Shown here: positions 22,674 to 33,782 of the stretch, in pieces
Position numbering within the stretch: the first letter of the stretch is position 1
Layout of the letters: every line of letters starts with the position of its first letter
Assembly: GCA_037367355.1 (NCBI GenBank)
Contig: CM074706.1
Location: 1,736,001-1,800,000 of the forward strand
Source: Neoscytalidium dimidiatum
Lineage: Eukaryota > Ascomycota > Dothideomycetes > Botryosphaeriales > Botryosphaeriaceae
Length of the DNA stretch: 64,000 nucleotides
Reading direction: 5' to 3'
The notes under the pieces: generated by a model
The model's database searches: none
What the model was told of the DNA's origin: nothing
The model's input: only the letters and a program-made list of their open reading frames with translations
Translations under genes and position numbers: made by a program

Positions 22674-23506
22674 GACGCCGGAGCTCCAGATACCTACATC
22701 CGCGTAAGCGTGAACCGACTTTTAGACATTGGACATGCCGGTGTAGCACCGTTTAGAGAGCCGTAGATAGGTGGAAATGGTGGCGAGATACCCGTTGTTC
22801 GGTCGCTATGGTAAAACTCTATCCATGAGCAATGATTGGCTGTCAGTGCACTGCTTCTTCTTTATTCTGTCTGAATGCCTCAATCACATGATAGACTGCA
22901 CTTTTACCCGGCGGGTGGCTATGATTGGTAGTGAGCCTGGTGTAGTTCCACTGACAATAGCTTGGACTTTCGGACCGGGCTTGACTCTTCTTCAGACCCA
23001 AAACTCGACCTCACCGGCAACCAAACCCAAACACCTACACCCTCTTACCCTAACACCACTACGACATACCTTTGCGCCTACATAGGACACCTTGAGCCTA
23101 CGGTGCATCTACCATACATTCCTCTACCGACAAAGCGGGGTCACCAACTAGGTTGGTCTTACCGCACGAACAAGATCTTCGCCAGTGGCACCCGAAGACC
23201 TGCCTTGCACTGCATCCATTCGCACATCAATTCAAACCTTCCTATAACGAAAGGCCTCGCGCTCTCACAGTGCGTCAGCATTGGAATTCACTTTGCGTCA
23301 CTACCTCAAGTGACGTTCATTTCACTGCTCGTTGCAATAACACTCCGTGGTCTCCGTCATACCACGAGTCCTGTTCACTTATCAAGCCTCCTAAATCCGT
23401 TTCAATGCTTCTGGTGAAGCTTCTAGTGGATTTCCCTTGCTAAAGACTTCATAAGTCTTCCTCTCTTACGCTTTTCCATAATCGCTTCCATATCTTACCT
23501 GCCAAG
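22674..23506. other. Intergenic region, no gene seen
   Basis: This is the 3' side of the pantothenate synthetase gene and the promoter side of the next gene. Frames at 22771-23085 and 22962-23417 are short, lack domain features and overlap each other. Confidence 0.45.
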
Positions 23507-26376
23507 ATGCCTCGAAAGAAAAGCAATATGGATCACCTCCTCGCCAAAGGCTCACAAGCTCGGCTATCGGAGCTGCTGAGCATTATGATCCAAGCCGGAA
23601 AGGCGATCCGTGATGAGTACGATGGCATAATGGGCCCTGATGGAGAAGGCTGGGATCATTTGCTTCAGAACATGGTTCAAGGTTTGCGCTCTTTCCCTCA
23701 TCGTACATGTCTATCTACCATTCTATAAATTAACACACAGGCATAGGCCCAGACAAACCTGAATCGACTAAGTTGCCCGACGGCGATGCCGTGATCGCAA
23801 ATGCTGGACCTTCTTTTCCTCCAACGACCAAAAATGCGCCTACTCATGCCCACACTTCTACCTTGGTACCTCCAACTAGCAACCGAACACTCCTTCCTTC
23901 GGTTCAGAACGGAACTCGTGTCAAGCCACCACTTGCCTCCCCTGCAGATGCAGCGCCTAAGGATCTCAGCGTAGAGCAACGTACTACCGAATGGAGACTC
24001 ATTAATCACTACGCCGACGTGCGTGCAAAGATGACCAGGGACCAGCTTGCGAATGCACACGCTGCATTCCTACGCTGGTGGGGTTGGGCTCCAAGTATGG
24101 AAGAAATGCAACGTGCTCGCGAGGCTGCCAAGGCAATTTGGACGTTGACAACAGAGTTTGGTCCCTGGTGCAGCCCCTTTGGCACGCAGGTTTGGTTGAA
24201 GGCCTCTCGCGATCAGAGTATTGCAAAAATCAAGAAACTGAAGAAGTCCGATTGGAACACGGCAGATACGCTGGCCTGCGTGGTCGGGGTGAAGCTGGAT
24301 CCAGCGGATAAACCAACGAACAGTGCTACAGCAGAGAAGTCATCAACTCAAGTTGCCAACGCCAACTCCCTAATTGTCAAGTTGAGAACCGATCTTGGAA
24401 CCGTTAAACCCGACAAGAAGAATGAAAACTCTTCTGCGCATCCATTGGACCAGAGCGAACCTTCCGCTGCTGAAACGACCAACCGCTTAGTACACGCCGA
24501 TCGAGCCGCCAGCAGTGATACCGCCGGAGACTCGTCCAACGGACGAGGCTGGATGCACTGGATTGCCGACCGTGCAGGTAGCCTTGGTCGGTCCCTGATT
24601 TCTAATCCTTCTCAAGACCAGCTTCCTCATAACAGCGTTCAGATTCAGTCAGTTTCTCAGCCAACTTTACCGGTGTTGGAAACCCTTATATCCGGACCCG
24701 ACCAGCCTTCAGAGGGAATCTCGAATGGCGATACCCACAATCTGAAAAATGATATTGGACAGGAACAGAATCAGGCAATACATAAGGAGCAGGAATTGCA
24801 TGAGGATCAGGAAAAATACGTGGGCATGGATCCCAGCTATCAACTTCATCAAGAGATGCTTATGCACACTCCATGCGAACATCAGACTTCCTTAGAAGGG
24901 GTTGGGTCCGAGTTGTATCGAGAGGAGGGTACTGAAATGGATAAGCAGACCGGTATCAAGCAGGAAGATCGCGAAGATGAACAGCTCATTTCCTACAGCA
25001 CTGCTGCTCAGCAGCAAACGTCATCTAATACGGGTTCATCTAATACCATAGATGTGATCTCGGAGCTGACTGTTCAGACGCCAAATGATGAGAAGGTAGT
25101 GCAACCCTTCTACAACTATGCAGCCGATGCCACAGATGACCCTCGAATCAATGCTCTGATCGCATACATAATTGTTCTCTGGCGCTCAAAGCACAAGCAG
25201 AACCTTTCACAGAACGCCGAGGCTCTGCATAGATTGGCAAATCATTGTGCTCATGCTATGGGCTCCATTATTGAGAGAACCGCCCAGGGCCTGTTTACGT
25301 ATGGGTTATTTCGATGGGATAACGAGTTCCTGACCTGGGAGCTGAGATTGGAGCATATTGACTCGTTCGTCAAGATGCGAGCTCGCCAGAAGGATGAGCA
25401 AGAGAATGGTCGTGACCAGTCTCGCATAATGACCGATAAGGGAGAAGCTACAGCCGCCGAGGTCAGCAGCAGCTTTCTTACGGATAATCAAGCAGATACA
25501 AGCGCACTCAACCGCAATGCGCTGCGGCCGAGGGTCAAGCGCTCGGAATACCCTGATTCGTCTATCGTAGCCATCTCAGAGCTTACTCCAGATGCTCGTG
25601 CTAATGCTTTTGCTGCATATCTCGCGAAGAAATTTTACAGGTACCACAGTATTGACTTGATGGAGAACGAAGAATCGAAACACAGGCTTCTCCTGCACGC
25701 TACGAAGAATGAGAGCCGCGTTCGCGGAGTGAAGAGCTTGAAAAATTACGAGATGAACTTCTGGAAGTGGATGGACTTGAAGTGGGAGCTAACGGGACAT
25801 CAACTAGATGTTATGAGGGACGAGTGGGTGAAGAGATTTCCTGAACCGGAAGAAAGCGATAATGCGGACGTTGAAATGACGGACTCGAACGATGCAGATG
25901 ATGAAGACGAAGATAACAGCAAGGAGATTAAGAAGGAGACGACTCTGGATAGCAGCTCGACAATCTGCGGCTCAGAGACTGGTCAGCCGGATTCTCTATT
26001 ATCGGACCGCTCCACTTCGTCCGCTGGATCGAAGCGCCGTTGGTCGGAGCGCAGCGTGGTTCATGACTCTGACGATGAGGATACTGAGGCTTTAACCGAT
26101 ATTGCAGGCCGCCAACTCAAGAGAATGCGCCGTAGCATTTCTTACACGGCGGGTCGCCCTGCTTATTCGAAGTCGATTTCTCCTAAAACGCATCTGCACA
26201 CACGATCTTCCATTTCGCGCTCGCCTCAGCCAGCCCCCCAGGAACCTAAGATGGCCGCGATGCGGGACGACAATGATACCCAGTTCGATACTAGCAACGC
26301 TAAGGGCTTGCTGGAATCCGACAATCTTGATCAGAACCTGTTGAACCTGGCTGAGGAGATTTTGGCTGAAGAGTAA
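23507..26376 (+). CDS. Uncharacterised 936-residue protein with three divergent helical modules
   Basis: I do not recognise the family. There are two exons, 23507-23681 and 23741-26376, with a 59 bp GTTTGC..CACAG intron. Three segments appear to be copies of one helical unit of about 80 residues: about 158-230 (ANAHAAFLRWW), about 525-609 (RINALIAYI ... FLTWELRLEHID) and about 674-760 (RANAFAAYL ... MDLKWELTGHQLD). The shared pattern is an Asn-Ala-x-x-Ala start, a His-Arg-Leu centre and a Trp-Glu-Leu end. Linkers between them are long, Gln/Glu/Ser-rich and likely disordered. The C-terminal third has an acidic stretch, a basic KRMRRS segment that could be nuclear targeting, Ser-Pro sites, and an acidic tail. 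No enzyme motif, signal peptide or membrane segment is visible. It is the last core-like gene before the decayed region. Confidence 0.8.
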
Positions 26377-27875
26377 TTTGGAACGGCAAAATGGCCACCA
26401 CTTGGGTCTGTGGTACGACAGAGGTGGTGAAGAGTTGGCGTGGCGCCTTTCCGGAATGTTGATCATGCAACTGGTGATTACACTCCGCAGACGAAGAAGG
26501 GTGATAAACCTGCAGGTCGGTGCTGAATTAAAGAGTCATTATTCTTGCATTGAGCTGTTTGCGTCTGAAGGGGTTGGAAGATGCAGTCAGGAAGCATGGT
26601 GAGAGGGGTCGGAAAAGCGACGGTTTCTGCAAACGGTCTGGCGTTCGAAAAAGGTGTAGGTAATTTTGGGCACATGTTACTGGGAGGGTATATGCCGGAT
26701 GGCTACCTGGTCACACTCTTTTTCTCTGCGTGCTACTGAGAGCCCTCTCTTCAAGAAGGCGACGTCCATCCGCGACTGGGGAAGACCCTGGCTACCGGGC
26801 TTGCCGGTCGCCTGGGAAACTAGTTATTATATACACTCCATGCAAGGGCTGGTGCAATTTTGAATATGCAATTGTGCTTCCTCTCCTCTCGCCTTGCTGT
26901 CTACATGCTTGTCGCTTGAGTCGGAGCCCAATAGAACGACTAACTGACAATCCTCCACGCGATATTCCCCGTCATTACAATCGTGACCACGCCATATTGG
27001 CCCACCTTTGCTCCTGTCTGTCGCTTCTTTAGCCACGGACCAAGTAAGAGTTGCGTACTCACCAAGCTTACTTTCACCGCTCTGCCTGGAATAGCTCGGC
27101 CCAGAACTATCGCTCGGTCTTGGGCTCGGCCTTGCGCTCATTCAGCAGCATAACAGTAAGCTGCTTTTTGGTAGCATGACGCCACCTCAATTGATCCGTG
27201 CCCATTTGCGTCAGCACTGGCAACTGCATTATCTTCTGGATATCTCCGCAATCCCAGCCACATCAGTACGCGGAAGTTTCCTCCCTCCGTGGAAGCTTTT
27301 GAAATGGTTTGCAGACATCACATCGTGATAGGTCAAACATTCTGCAAAAGCAAGCGACGTTGCACGAAGTCCGCTTCCTATGATAAGTGCGATATTCCAT
27401 ACAATCAATCGTAGTAGACACGGATGTAATTTCAATACCATAGATGTAGAAGCAAATGGTTTCAGCCTCACAAACTTACGTGAATAGTGCAACTATGGAA
27501 GCCTCACATCGTTGAGTTACAAGGATCAAAAGGGCTCATCGAGTAAACATAGACATTTATCCCATCATACTTGTAAACTTAAGGCCCTGCCAATCAGTAC
27601 CTTTATGAAGCTTGTGGACTGCACAGCCTTATCAGTCTTGGCACAAACGCTAGCTTTACACTTCCTGCGATGTTGCCAAGGCCCGAAGACCACGAAACAC
27701 GAACGTCGGAGTCTTTCGATCTCGGAAGGCGGCATTTAGTAAATAGTTCCGCTTTCATCACGTGCAGAGAATACCAGCCTAAGGCTTATGCTTCGCTTGT
27801 TAGACCGACTGTATGCCTTTGAGGTAGCAACGCCTCAGCACCGTGGATGTTTGCAAGCCTCCGCTGCTTGATCCT
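26377..27875. other. AT-richer intergenic region at the core/accessory boundary
   Basis: No gene is supported. Short frames on both strands lack domains or splice partners. Base composition shifts visibly towards AT from here on. Confidence 0.5.
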
Positions 27876-28672
27876 ATGGATTACTCTATAGTTGTGCAAA
27901 CCGGCCCTGATGGATTTGCATCTGTTGTTGAGGGCAGCAATGTCATGTTCCGCCCAGGCGCATCACCTACTGACAATACAGATGGTAATAAGCAAGCACA
28001 AGACTGTTTGGTCGTATAATCATTTTTCTATAGGGCTCTTAGCAGCGTATCTTATTCATGAAGCTCATCAGTGGTCCCTATTGCTTCTCAGGACGGTATG
28101 TTGGGTGTCATCTGCCAGCGAAGTTTGAATTCTTATTATCGCAAAGGTTCTCATTAGGAATGTGTCTACATCGAGCTTCGAGGAAATTGAACTCGGACAG
28201 CAGCTTCCCTCTGGTAAGCTCTACGGGCCAACGTGCAGACATCTGTGTACCTCAAATCTGATTCCTCGTAGTACATGACTCTGCACTCAATTTAACAATC
28301 GTTTTCAATCCCAATACCGACCTTCCTCGCGTTATCCGCTCTCGTGAGGACCACCCGATCCATGGGCCCTCCACGCGCGACCTGATAGTCGATAACTATA
28401 CCTCGGTTGAAGGGGTAATGTTTCCCCGCCGCTTCAAGGAAGTTTACAGCATTGAGCACATCCTTGTCGACTACCTCGCGGACGAGGTCCTGGTGAACAC
28501 AGGAGTGGAAACCGGTTTCTTTGGCTCATGGACTTTCCGAGCCTCAAGAAATAGATGCACAGGAAATCGATACTTACTATGATTTCTCCGAAATTAGCAA
28601 GTTTGCATCTATCTACTCCTGGGTTCCCTATGCAAGAACATTGGCTAACATTTCCGCTAAGCGCATCCCTTG
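27876..28672 (+). pseudogene. Remnant of a metallo-beta-lactamase-family gene (N-terminal part only)
   Basis: Translated pieces in order and in different frames match the long N-terminal half of fungal MBL-fold proteins: DYSIVVQTGPDGFASVVEG from 27879, VLIRNVSTSSFEEIELGQQ near 28150, then after a plausible intron (GTAAGC..CGTAG, 28214-28270) VHDSALNLTIVFNP and DHPIHGPSTRDL, and VDYLADEVLVNTGVETGFFG. At about 28520 the frame shifts and continues as DFSEISKFASIYSW and ARTLANISAKRIP. A stop follows DCLVV at about 28018. The HxHxDH metal-binding core that should follow is absent, so no active enzyme can be made. The family assignment rests on remembered sequence pattern, not a search. Confidence 0.6.
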
Positions 28673-29426
28673 TCAAATATATATATATCAACTAGGCAAA
28701 ATATAATCGTGGTTTGCAGCATCGAAAAAGCTCGAAGTAGGACTTGCTTAAGACTACAAGATACTGTTTTCTTTTTTTTGTTTTAACAATCTTTCATCCT
28801 GCAGAGCTCGCTCGGACGCGCACCCCGTAGGCGTTTCAAACATGATGGTGTGTATTAGTCGGAGTGAACGTTCTTGATGTGGTGGCCTTGACTAAATCCT
28901 GAGGTTGCAATGCTGAAGGTCGGCGGCTGATTCTCCTAGAAAACGGAGTTGGAATTTCTGGCATTAAATTCTTTGAACGATGTTTTACTGTTTCAGACTT
29001 GTGTAAGGAAGTTACATGAGTGCAACAGGGGCTTGTTACCTTCCGCTAGCTCCCGATACAGTGTCCCATACGGAGTAGGAGTTTAGTCCGTGAAACAAGC
29101 ACAATTTTTCAGTGCTCGCACCTGGTGAATCGAATTTTTCCCCCAGGCGTCGAGATGATCGCTTTGTCAGTGGTGCACCGTGGAATAACCGAACACTTGG
29201 ATGAAGCTATGTAGTCCACTTGCTCAGCCCAACTATGAATCTGACAAAGGTTTGCAGAACGTAGCACGCGCGTGACCCATTGGAAAGTTGACATCTATGT
29301 TCTAGCCCTGCCCTTAGCTTGCGTGATTGTTTAGTATAAATTTCCTCGATGTTTCAATATTACTTCTGCACTGCACAGTCCTACAACATCAAATCACCTT
29401 AGCTTACGAGGAAGTATTAGTTCGAG
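28673..29426. other. Intergenic region with TATA box of the next SDR
   Basis: No gene is seen. A TATATATATAT run lies near 28678-28688. TATAAAT at 29335-29341 lies about 90 bp before the SDR ATG and is its likely core promoter. Confidence 0.5.
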
Positions 29427-30350
29427 ATGCTCTTCCGACAGGGCGAAGAATTCATTCCTGATGAGCATATACCAGACCTGCATGGACATGTCATTCTTGT
29501 CACCGGTGGAAACAGCGGTCTCGGAAAAGAGACCGTACGTCAACTTGCAAAGCATAAGCCATCGAAGCTTTACCTCGGAGCTCGCAACGAGGTCAAAGCT
29601 CAAGCCGCTATTGCCGACATCAAGAGACAGATACCGAATGCAAACATCCATTTTCTCGAACTGAATCTGGCCTCCTTTGCTTCGATAGCCACGGCGGCTC
29701 GAAAATTCCTCGTAGAGAATGACCGACTCGATATCCTGATCAACAACGCTGGGATCTTTGCACAATCTCCAGGTTTGACCGATGACGGCTACGAGATTCA
29801 ATTTGGAACCAACTACATGGGCCCAGCACTTTTAACCAAGCTGCTCCTGCCCTGTATGGAGACAACTGCCTCAGCACTAGTGAGCGACGTTCGAATTGTC
29901 ATGGTGAGCTCAAAATTGCACGCAGCGGCGCCCAAGCAGCGTCTACTACTCTCCGAAAACAAAACCAAGCTTGAGCGCATCACCACCGTCGCTCGATACG
30001 GTCAGTCCAAGCTTGCGCAAATATATTTTGCTCGGAGTCTGGCAAAACATTGTCCCTCAATAACATCTCTTGCCGTACATCCAGGCGTTGTCCGGACTAA
30101 CATCTTTGACGGGACCGGGCTGCTGGCGAGATTCTGCAGATTCATTGGACATTTCGCTTTTGTTGAAGTCGCGACAGGAGCATTGAACCAATTGTGGGCG
30201 ACAAGTGTTCCTGCTGGGATTGTGCTAAATGGTGCAATGCTCTACCCTGTTGGAAGAGAATACAAAGGAAGGGACAGTGCTGCGGATGATGATATGGCAG
30301 AGAAGTTGTGGAATTGGACCGAGGCAGAGCTAAAAGGAAAAGGCTTCTGA
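29427..30350 (+). CDS. Short-chain dehydrogenase/reductase (SDR), intact
   Basis: A single-exon SDR of 307 residues, likely NAD(P)-dependent; the substrate is unknown. The cofactor motif is TGGNSGLG (about residue 28), followed by NNAG in LDILINNAGIF, serine in MVSSKLHA, the YGQSK catalytic Tyr-Lys pair, and the VHPGVVRTNI segment after the active site. It resembles the retinol-dehydrogenase/WW-oxidoreductase-like fungal SDRs often found in metabolite clusters. It has a good TATA box upstream and no visible lesion, although its left neighbour is a pseudogene. No targeting signal is obvious. Confidence 0.9.
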   Translation: MLFRQGEEFIPDEHIPDLHGHVILVTGGNSGLGKETVRQLAKHKPSKLYLGARNEVKAQAAIADIKRQIPNANIHFLELNLASFASIATAARKFLVENDRLDILINNAGIFAQSPGLTDDGYEIQFGTNYMGPALLTKLLLPCMETTASALVSDVRIVMVSSKLHAAAPKQRLLLSENKTKLERITTVARYGQSKLAQIYFARSLAKHCPSITSLAVHPGVVRTNIFDGTGLLARFCRFIGHFAFVEVATGALNQLWATSVPAGIVLNGAMLYPVGREYKGRDSAADDDMAEKLWNWTEAELKGKGF

Positions 30351-31195
30351 GATCTAGCCTGGTGTCTGTGATGACTAAATTGGCGTCTGGTGTGTATGTG
30401 TAGCTACACAAGTGCCAGTACTCAGATTACTCAGGTCGTACTGAGTATAACCGGAGTGTCTTACTTTTTCTACTGACATTCAACTTCCTAAGTATGGACG
30501 CTAACTGATAAAGGTAGTACCAGCCATGTGCAGGGTCAAGCCAACGATACTACTCTCGTCGGGCGGAATGCGAAGCGATGATTACAAAGGGTGATTTGTG
30601 ACCAATCTAGAAACCTTCAGTGGCTATAAGGGAGTGATTTCGTGGAAACCTGACGCGGTCCGCTGATCATATACTGGGAGAGACATACACCAACAGCATA
30701 GCTCATTGGCATCACTTCTGACCGAGTATGAATATAGAAGATGTTCGAAAGATATCGAATATGTATCAACGTTCAACAGGTAGTCGAAGCGTCTTTGTTC
30801 CTAATGAATTCCTATCGTGTGTGATTAAGTCGATACTAGCAGTAAAATGGTAGCCTAACCTGCTCAAAATTCCCTTACAAGAGGGCTGTCCAGATCAATT
30901 GAGTCTTCCAGAATGACCGCAACCATCCACAAGAGTGTTGTCCACAATCCAATGGAAACGGAGGCAACATTTCTACCGTGACCTGCAGTAGTGCTAGTAC
31001 AGTAGGGATAGATCGGTGACAATGAGACTAGGAAAGGCATACATTCTCTTGGCAAGTTATTTCCACTCTCTCGACCTACTTTGGTATGTATTTGTTGTGC
31101 ATTGACATTTCTCTGGCCTTTTTTTTTCTGTTTTAGGGGTTGATGGTGTACGTCCACAGCAATTTTAAAAGGTGTATTGGAGGGTAAAACGACAG
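30351..31195. other. Intergenic region, no gene seen
   Basis: AT-rich DNA between the SDR and the 3' end of the zinc-cluster gene. No open frame with family features. Confidence 0.45.
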
Positions 31196-33113
31196 TTACA
31201 TAACAAAAATATTAGCCTGAGGTAGGAATGACGTCCATCTGCCACCGAAAGCCTTCCGTGCCCAGATACTACGTAGGTGCTTAAGCCCGCTTAGTACATT
31301 CACGAAGCCGCTCCTGATGAAATAGCGAAGAAACACATCTTCAAAGAAAGACTTGTGCTCGTCCAATATGCAATCCGAGGCCGCAATAAAAGTCGCCCAG
31401 ATGAGCACTTGTTCTCCTGGTGACCCTTTGGGGAAGGCCTCGAGGGTCTCTTTGAAACGCTGTACACGACTAATTGAGTCAGAGACTGGGTCGGGGATTT
31501 GGCCAACCGGTGAAGGAGGCAAGGCAGACTCCCGTAGCGCTTGCCGCAGGTATATCCCGCGAGCTTGTTGGACGAGGCTTATGACGAGCGGAATACCACC
31601 GGCTGCATCTGGCCGTTGCTGAGAGCAGTACATCATACATTCAAAACCTTGCATGACGTGTTTGGGTGATGAAATAGTCCTCAGTCCATTTTCCTCACTA
31701 ATGAATGGAGCGGCGTAAACGTTCATCCTAAAATTGAGTCAGATCTGTACTAAGTCTGTTGTAGTCTCCACCATTCCCGTAATGGAAGTTGAGAAATTGA
31801 CATGGCTTTCTCCCGCAGGGGTTTCCCCAATCGGCAGTCCACTGTAAATGTAGATCGGCAATCTTGAACTTACTTGTGAACCTGGCGTATGATGAACTCA
31901 GCCAAATCTCCTCTACCGAGGCCGCCCTCTCCTCCGATCACCTCGAATGCCGATTGGAGCATCCGGAATAAGATTGGGAAATCGTCAGAGCCGGTCACCA
32001 AGACAGCCACCAGAAGAACCAGAATAGTCATTAATACCAGATGTTGATCGAGCACTTTGTATTTCCCCAGCTCTTGCCGATGCCGAAGACCTGTAATGGT
32101 TTGTGCGTAGAGACTCTCACAGTCCGGGTATTGCTGGGACTTAACATGATAGTAGGAAGCGGATGTCATTTGCGCAGGGTGGCAGCCTTTGACTTTGGTC
32201 TCCCTGGCCAATGTATGGAAAGCTGAGACGGCTAGTACAGCGCTCAGCACTAGATCGTCGGTGTATGCAACGGGGAGGACAAGGTGACGCCAGCCATTGT
32301 GGAGACCATCGATTGCGACCATCTCTTTGGCGATGTTTTCTGAAACTGGTGGAAGATTCTTAGACACAACATAATCAAGGTGATCTGGAAGTCGAGTAGC
32401 TCACAGTTCAAGATCAGAATTCTTTTCCATAGAGGGAGATTTCCGGGAGTTGGCTGGAGAGCGGTAAACCGGAACATGTTTGCTGGTGCAACGACAATGC
32501 TTTCTTCGCCTGAGAAGTCTTCATCTTCCTCCGCTACATCCGGAACATGGTCCAATATTGTGAAAGGTGTTTCGGACACAGTGATTCCCTTTTTGATGAT
32601 GTATTCAGGAGCAGATCCAACATCAGCCTGAACCGTATCATCGGTTTGGTCAGTCTGGCCTCCAGCATGGTGAGGAAGAGATGGGTTTCGAGTTGACATG
32701 GGTCTTGCGGCATTGATATTCTGCGTTAGAGAACTGTCTGGAAGGCCTGATAAGCCATCGCCGACACTGGTTGTCCATGCTGAAGTCGCCAAATGCGGAG
32801 AAGTCTGTAGCTCAGCGGATAGCCGCTCTGCGTAGACAGATTGGGCAGTTTTGCCTACCCATTTGCCTCGAGCAGCAATGCCGTTGCTGAATCGATGGCG
32901 GATCCCGAGACCACTGCATTTTAAATGTTTGGAAACACACTTTGCACATTCTGGTTTGCCACGGTCACAATTGATCCGCCTCTGGGAGCACTCATAGCAG
33001 CCTGGCCAACAGCTCAGTGGTGTGGATCGTGGTAAGGGATCTCATGAGAGTTTGATGACGATATTTTACGTACCTTTCACCTTAGACCGATAAGGCCGAT
33101 GTCTTTGTGGCAT
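31196..33113 (-). CDS. Zn2Cys6 transcription factor (Fungal_trans_2 type)
   Basis: A pathway-type regulator of 546 residues in four exons: 33113-33074, 33001-32405, 32345-31874 and 31727-31196. The introns are 72, 59 and 146 bp. The zinc cluster is completed across the first intron: CYECSQRRINC then CAKCVSKHLKC at residues about 15-42. A Ser/Thr-rich linker follows, then the middle homology region (NFSENIAKEMVAIDGLHNGW, then VLPVA), which appears in frame only if the 59 bp intron (GTGAGC..CACCAG, 32346-32404) is removed. The C-terminus (FLRYFIRSGFVNVLSGLKHL) is intact. Without that intron the frame breaks, so this call decides whether the gene is alive. Its neighbour to the right is a FAD oxidoreductase on the same strand. 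Targets are unknown. Confidence 0.75.
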
Positions 33114-33782
33114 GATGACATTCCGAGCAAAGCTATGATCATCCAGTGCCGCTTGATGCACACGTTGGTACAGCAGGGTAGAAACCTGAGATAGGCAGCC
33201 TGGGAAGAAAAGTTTGGAAGCTTAAATGAGTGTCAGGGCTACGGTCGCAGCTCCTCTTCTGTGCGGAGCCGATTCAACGCCGGCAATTACCCATGCCAAG
33301 ACCTCACCCACTACTGGAGAAACTAGTCCTCAAGGGGAAGGTAAAATGAGCACTTGCGGTTTGTCCGTGACCAGTCTGGGCATTCTGCTTTCGGTCTTAT
33401 GCCAAATCTGCGCTACAAATGTCTCGCTTTTGTCACTAAACCGACGGAACTGATAGCGACAGATAGCAGTCATCCCCGGTACTGTGGAGACCAAATTATG
33501 CCACTACCCAACCGTTTCAGGCAGCGGGACACGATTAATCTGGCGTTTCACACACCAGCTTCTAGAGTCACGATGGAGGTGTCTGTTCAACGGGTAAGGT
33601 GGGACAATGCAACAAAGTCTCGAGCATCAGCTATTCAATTCGATTAAGCATAATAGGAGAAATGAGTAAGTTGATAAGTTGTCGATGCAAAATACGGTTG
33701 CTTAAGCCAGCGAACACTTCACATAACGCGGATCAATGCATGCTCGAGTCGGTGGCGCTCTTCCTTTCCAGATACCGGACGC
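33114..33782. other. Intergenic region
   Basis: The upstream region of the zinc-cluster gene and 3' side of the FAD oxidoreductase. No gene seen. Confidence 0.4.

Noticed and set aside
32370..32404. Frameshift in the zinc-cluster regulator
   Set aside because: A 59 bp GTGAGC..CACCAG intron explains the frame change and yields the expected domain sequence, so I did not call a pseudogene.
32803..32830. tRNA-like A-box (TAGCTCAGCGGATAGC)
   Set aside because: It lies inside the second exon of the zinc-cluster gene, and no matching B-box or acceptor stem is present.
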